DNA of 64,000 bases from NCBI GenBank assembly GCA_038373865.1, contig JAXGGA010001099.1, forward strand, positions 62,001 to 126,000, written 5' to 3'. Made by a program: the position numbers and the translations under genes. This stretch comes from Uloborus plumipes. Its lineage: Eukaryota; Arthropoda; Arachnida; Araneae; Uloboridae. Below, piece after piece: positions 60,611 to 64,000 of the stretch (its first letter is position 1; each line of letters opens with the position of its first letter). The notes beneath the pieces are model-generated. The model was not told the origin of the DNA, ran no database searches, and was given only the letters and a program-made list of their open reading frames with translations.

Positions 60611-61129
60611 CCCATTTATGCCCAAGTTTTTTTTTAATTTTTTTTTTTTAATTTTTATCTGCTTAAAACTCTTACTTGGAATGGTTTACATACATTTTAG
60701 GCTTAAAATAGTTCGCCGTTGCCATATTTATTAAGTTATTTAATGTCCTGTTTATGGGATATTTTGCAGATATGTGAGCAAAATACGACCTTACTTGACT
60801 TTACTTTTGCAAAGTAACATTACAGAAGGCATCTGTGATCAATTTTAAGCAAATCATTTTAAAATAGTTTAATTTTATGAAAAATAAGTTCGCAAAAAAA
60901 CTTACTTTCTGTGGCTACCCATGCTGGATCGTTGCTTGACTGATTTGTCTGAAAATAGCTGTCAATAAATGAACTCTGATGTCCAAATAGTGGCTCTAAC
61001 TGGTTTTCTCAAGAAGAAGGACTATTTAACTTGTGAAAAACAGCTTTAGTAAAAGGATATACCCATTACAGGTTTTTGTATGCAGTAACTAACAAGCGTC
61101 CCGTTTTTAGGCTACTGGGCATAAATGGG
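60611..61129. mobile_element. piggyBac-type MITE
   Basis: The ends CCCATTTATGCCCA and TGGGCATAAATGGG are exact inverted repeats. The left flank is TTAA (60,607-60,610), the right flank TTGA, one change from TTAA. The interior near 61,094 has GCGTCCCGTTTTTAGG, similar to the subterminal motif of the piggyBac element at 41,228. 519 bp, non-coding. Confidence 0.8.
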
Positions 61130-61228
61130 TTGATGTGAATAGGAAAAAATACTGTAAGCAGGACTTAAATCAAAACAGAATGTTTTAAACAAAAAAGCAT
61201 CAACAAACAAAAGCCAAAACAATCAATA

Positions 61229-62123
61229 TAGGGGAATCTAGGGGTAAAGGGAAAAGTTAAAATTTCTTACCTTTTTTAAAATGAACAAATTGGAAAGTTC
61301 TTTTGAAAATTACATTACATGAAGATATAAAAATCAAAAATGTGTTTCATAATAGAACTTACATTAAAACATTTTATTTTTATTTTTCTCAGTTAATGTG
61401 CACCTTCAAAAATAGTTTTTTTTTTATTAACAAAATGAGGCAAAGAAGAGAATTACATATTTTTCTAATAAAATATTTTTAGTTTTTTATTTAAAAATAT
61501 TTTGAGTGAATAAAAATAAAATAATGAATTAATTAAAAAAGAGATATACTTAATGAATCAATAAACGAATAAATAAATTAATTAAATAATGTTTGAGAAA
61601 AATAAATGAATGAATAAAATAGTGAATCGAAAGAAAATAAGTAAATTATTAAACGAAGAAGTTGAAATGAATGAATGAATAAACGAATACGTAAGCGATT
61701 TAATAAATGATTGCTTAAGTAAACGAAATAAACTATTTTACTCTTTTACTCCGCATGCACTTGATTATATGCTTAAAATATTTAAAGTGAAAATAAGCTT
61801 AATCTTAAAGGCCACATTATGCCACAGAATTTTTATTTAGGGATTTTTATTTAAAACTTAAAATGTTTATAACGAGAATTTTTATCATTTTACAACAACA
61901 AAAGCAATTTTCGCCTTACAGCAAAATAATACGCAATATGACTATCAATTTTAAAAATTGCTTGAGCTATCATATGCTTTGATCTTCGAAGGTAACTTTT
62001 CCTGACTATATTGCATGTGTTACTACCTACATAGTTAAAATATTACCAGATAGGTGGCGCTAAAAACAGTATATATTTCACTATTTCACTTGCCCTGCTA
62101 TTTCAATTGCCCTCATTCCCTTA
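61229..62123. mobile_element. Relative of the GGGGCAAAGTGAAA element
   Basis: The left end ATAGGGGAATCTAGGGGTAA and the right end (inverted AAGGGAATGAGGGCAATTGA) are diverged inverted repeats. The interior shares ATAAATGAATGAATAAA runs and an ATAGTTAAAATATT-AGATAGGTGGCGCT block with 39,135-40,060. Boundaries are approximate. Confidence 0.6.
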
Positions 62124-62528
62124 ATGGGTAAAACTAATTATAGGATTGGTTGGGGGAAGTGGGTTTCCCTCCCACACAAAAATGAAATAAATATGCGGCT
62201 TTTATACTTTTAAAAAATAGATCATATCACATTTCGATTACAGTGAACACTTACACCTTTGTATCAGGTAAGTGGCCCATCCATTTGATTTTCCAAAAAT
62301 GTAATCATTATAAATATTTCAAGCATTATTTGAAATAGTTGTGAAAAATTTTTGTTTATCAATAAAGTCTAAGATAAAATAAGCCAATAAGTTGGGGAAA
62401 AAAATAAGAACTTTTGTTTAAGGCTTCAAAACGAACCGTTCTAAAAACGGTTTTCGCTCTCCCAATCAATCCTATTTTAGAAAGATTTCTAAATTTACAG
62501 AAGCAGATTCGTTAATATTAGGTACACG

Positions 62529-63163
62529 CATAAGCGGATTTACGGGGGTGCGCCGCACCCCCAGCAATTTTAATTGGGTTTTGGAAAATGTTAAAACTAA
62601 ATTTTTTTCATCAGGCATAGTTTGAGAAATGACAATTTTTTAAAAAATTTTGACACATGCAACTTAATTTACTTGAAAATTGAAAATACAATAACCTACA
62701 GTTTGTTGTATGATCCGTGTATATCACCGCACATTGCCAGTGCGAATGAAATAGAACTGTATTACAAGTTGAAAATAACAGTATATTTATCCGTTTGAAA
62801 AAAAAAAAGAAGGTAAACAATTACATGCAAGTAAACATTTATCATTCAGTGCTGCATTCTAGAATAATTGTTTTTTATGTAATTGGATATTTGTTGGTGC
62901 ATCATTAGTTTAAAACAGCCATGGCTAACAAAAAAAAAAAAAAAAACAGTTATTGCAATATACTTTTTCAGTGAAATCTGTTCTGAAAAAAAAAAAAAAA
63001 AAAAAAAAAACAGGACAGCATTTTTCAGTTAAATTTGCTAAATTTTGCGACAGAGGGCACAGAACTACTTGTTTATCCAGGGAATGACCCCCTCCCCCCG
63101 CACACACACACAGATTCATTGTTTTGCTGAACCTCCAGAATTCACGGCCTAAATCCGCCAATG
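62529..63163. mobile_element. hAT MITE with exact 8-bp TSD
   Basis: The ends CATAAGCGGATTTA and TAAATCCGCCAATG (inverted: CATTGGCGGATTTA) are flanked by exact GGTACACG on both sides (62,521-62,528 and 63,164-63,171). 635 bp, with poly-A tracts at about 62,930 and 62,987 and no coding frame. Confidence 0.9.
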
Positions 63164-63357
63164 GGTACACGCCTTTGAAATATAACTTTGAATAAAGTTT
63201 TCCTTAAGAGGATCAAACACGTTATTTATTAAATACATAATCGGGGTTATTTTATTGATTTTTCTCGCCCTTACTCTTAACCAAATTTTAAGAAATCAAT
63301 TTTTAATTTTTAAAAACATGTAAAATTGCCACTGAATTCCCTCCCTTGCACTGAAGA

Positions 63358-63460
63358 GCCCTGATGGAAGGTCACGGGAAGTCGCAGCGACCTCCCCAAA
63401 AGTGTCCTTACTCGGAAAATTTTTCTTCCAGTTCGGCAAATTTAGAGACATGATTGTAGT
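63358..63460. repeat. Dispersed repeat, copy 2
   Basis: GGTCACGGGAAGTCGCAGCG and the following TCGGCAAATTTAGAGACA stretch match 11,533-11,650 with moderate divergence. Confidence 0.5.
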
Positions 63461-64000
63461 AGGGGAGAGTGGTAATGAATGGGCCTCTTTTTGGTTTTGA
63501 ATTTTTGTAATTTTTTCTAACACTTTGTTTTAACTCTAAATTGGTGTTTTAGTTACTTTACTTATCTGGCTATCTAAAAAATTCATAAAAGTTAGATTAG
63601 CACCTGTTTATAATGAATTATAATAGAAAATAAAAATTTTGAAATTTGGCCCTTTCAACCCCACCTATGGGGTTGAATGGGCCATCGAAGGTAATGAATG
63701 GGCCACTAAATGAATTCAATTAAAACATGTGGATTTAATCTTTTATTTACTGAATATGACAAAATAAATGTGGCACTTGACATGATGATACAAAATCATA
63801 CTGATTTAAAATTATATAAACATCAAAACTGATGCAATTAAAATAAAACTGATTCATACCAATTGTAGCAGAAAAATGACTAAATAATGAGAATGTAAGA
63901 AATAAATAACATCAAATATATATATAAAAAAATAACAGATAATACACACTATGATTTAACAAAATTTATATATTTCAAAAATAATATTAAAAAAAAACTT
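63461..64000. other. Start of another repeat with GTAATGAATGGGCC words
   Basis: AGGGGAGAGTGGTAATGAAT at about 63,461 resembles the ends of the AGTAGGGG element family, and GGTAATGAATGGGCCACTAA repeats it near 63,690. The rest is AT-rich. The right end lies outside the window. Confidence 0.35.

Overview
The window is AT-rich, intron-rich eukaryotic nuclear DNA with long introns, GT-AG splice sites, a large satellite array and many nested DNA transposons. The two recognisable genes (a MANBAL/UPF0239 homologue and a PRRT3/PRRT4-family membrane protein) are metazoan. The transposon load (mariner, hAT, piggyBac, MULE-like, tRNA-derived SINEs) suits an arthropod, perhaps a chelicerate such as a spider; the organism is inferred and not proved by the sequence.

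Layout. 1-14,100: intergenic DNA made of transposon debris, with a Tc1-like element (about 3,367-4,137), a hairpin inside a decayed transposon ORF (5.1-5.7 kb), one well-spliced orphan exon on the minus strand (6,658-6,790) and a 2.5-kb MULE-like element (8,701-11,191). 14,389-16,671: the two-exon MANBAL homologue on the plus strand. 16,735-19,640: a mariner element sitting directly behind the MANBAL stop codon, itself split by a 1.6-kb hAT-like insertion. 22,783-22,850: a possible terminal exon of an unknown minus-strand gene. 24,390-31,755: a satellite of about 120-bp units with a 3.4-kb higher-order duplication that carries a hAT insertion along with it. 34.5-43.1 kb: piggyBac-type elements, tandem repeats and two nested transposon stacks.

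43,840-52,156: the PRRT3/4-like gene on the minus strand, two coding exons joined across a 4.9-kb intron with matching phase, giving a protein of about 1,123 residues: signal peptide, long glycosylatable ectodomain, multi-span membrane domain, then a long serine-rich tail. Possible non-coding 5' exons lie at 52,724-52,885 and near 58,536. Its intron and upstream region hold several transposons, including one of two near-identical 1.6-kb elements (45,753-47,364 and 58,970-60,582) of a family I could not classify. 60.6-64 kb: more MITE-type elements.

The two genes are unrelated in function and no operon-like cooperation is implied. No rRNA, CRISPR array, functional tRNA or prokaryotic feature was seen. 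Element boundaries were set by eye from terminal inverted repeats (TIRs) and target-site duplications (TSDs).
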